Source: an uncultured Clostridia bacterium (GTDB taxonomy: Bacteria > Bacillota > Clostridia > Christensenellales > Borkfalkiaceae). From it: a stretch of 5,635 nucleotides of DNA. Where the stretch lies: positions 1-5,635 of the forward strand of contig CAMOXE010000157.1 in NCBI GenBank assembly GCA_946628865.1. The letters run 5' to 3'. The position numbers were made by a program, and so were the translations under genes. Positions within the stretch are counted from its first letter, which is position 1. The number at the start of each line of letters is the position of its first letter. Positions 5,464-5,635 of this stretch are shown here, in pieces. The notes under the pieces are model-generated. The model saw only the letters and a list, made by a program, of their open reading frames with translations. It did not search any database and was not told the DNA's origin.

Positions 5464-5635
5464 TTATATTTGATTTCCCCTATTGTTTTGCTTTATCGGT
5501 ATACCAGCCGAGAATAATACGAACCCGCTTCTGACGGCATATTTTGCGTTCTTTTCGGCGAGTTCTCGCGCAATGAATTGATATTCTATTGCACTCACAC
5601 TCACCAAAAATATCCGCAAAATACGCGGTCGGAAG
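5464..5635 (-). CDS. Possible C-terminal part of an unknown gene, or a small ORF, at the window edge
   Basis: A minus-strand frame is open from the right edge (5634) to a TAA at 5466-5464, 18 nt before the next start codon. It ends in a segment that includes AIEYQFIARELAEKNAKYAV, RSGFVLFSAGIP and IKQNNRGNQI. It could be the tail of a gene entering from outside, or a free-standing ORF of up to 46 residues from GTG at 5604 (no convincing Shine-Dalgarno is visible). Another minus frame, 5635 to 5480, is also open but encodes a Cys/Arg-rich sequence with less typical codons. With two overlapping open frames over so short a stretch, coding status is uncertain. I recognise no family. No other feature is seen in 5446-5635. 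Confidence 0.3.
   Translation of the reverse strand, partial: FRPRILRIFLVSVSAIEYQFIARELAEKNAKYAVRSGFVLFSAGIPIKQNNRGNQI

Overview
The window looks like a chromosomal stretch from a low-to-moderate-GC Firmicute, most plausibly an uncultured gut-type Clostridium relative. The evidence is AGAGG/GGAGG Shine-Dalgarno sequences, clear TTGACA/TATAAT-type promoters with 17-nt spacers, U-tract hairpin terminators, AT-rich intergenic DNA and heavy use of ATA/AGA codons. TGA is used as a normal stop (end of comM). The exact taxon cannot be read from the sequence. Every supported gene is on the minus strand, so transcription runs from high to low coordinates.

In order of transcription: (1) 5446-5635, an open minus-strand frame running off the window edge, identity unknown; (2) 4933-5445, a small two-helix membrane protein with a C-terminal domain that may be PH-like, followed by a hairpin terminator at 4871-4891; (3) rplS (ribosomal protein L19, GTG start), with its own extended -10 promoter, a ~107-nt leader containing a candidate hairpin, and a very strong terminator at 4291-4320; (4) a compact intergenic region with two tandem promoters; (5) a three-gene operon: a 595-aa polytopic membrane protein resembling the GT-C/PMT-like glycosyltransferases, then comM (YifB family AAA+ ATPase), then dprA (partial, running off the left edge). 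PMT-like and comM are 4 nt apart, and comM and dprA overlap by the classic ATGA.

ComM and DprA are the chromosomal half of natural-transformation DNA handling: DprA loads RecA onto incoming single strands and ComM drives branch migration of the recombination intermediate. Many Firmicutes also keep these genes without known competence. The usual Firmicute order around this locus is trmD-rplS-rbgA-rnhB-(yraN)-comM-dprA-topA. Here rplS stands alone between terminators, and rbgA/rnhB/yraN are replaced by the PMT-like membrane gene. The most noteworthy points are that rearrangement, the apparent absence of the PMT-family catalytic signature in the membrane protein, the divergence of DprA, and the tandem promoters packed directly behind the rplS terminator. 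I see no phage, IS, CRISPR, tRNA or rRNA, and no clear novel multi-gene system.
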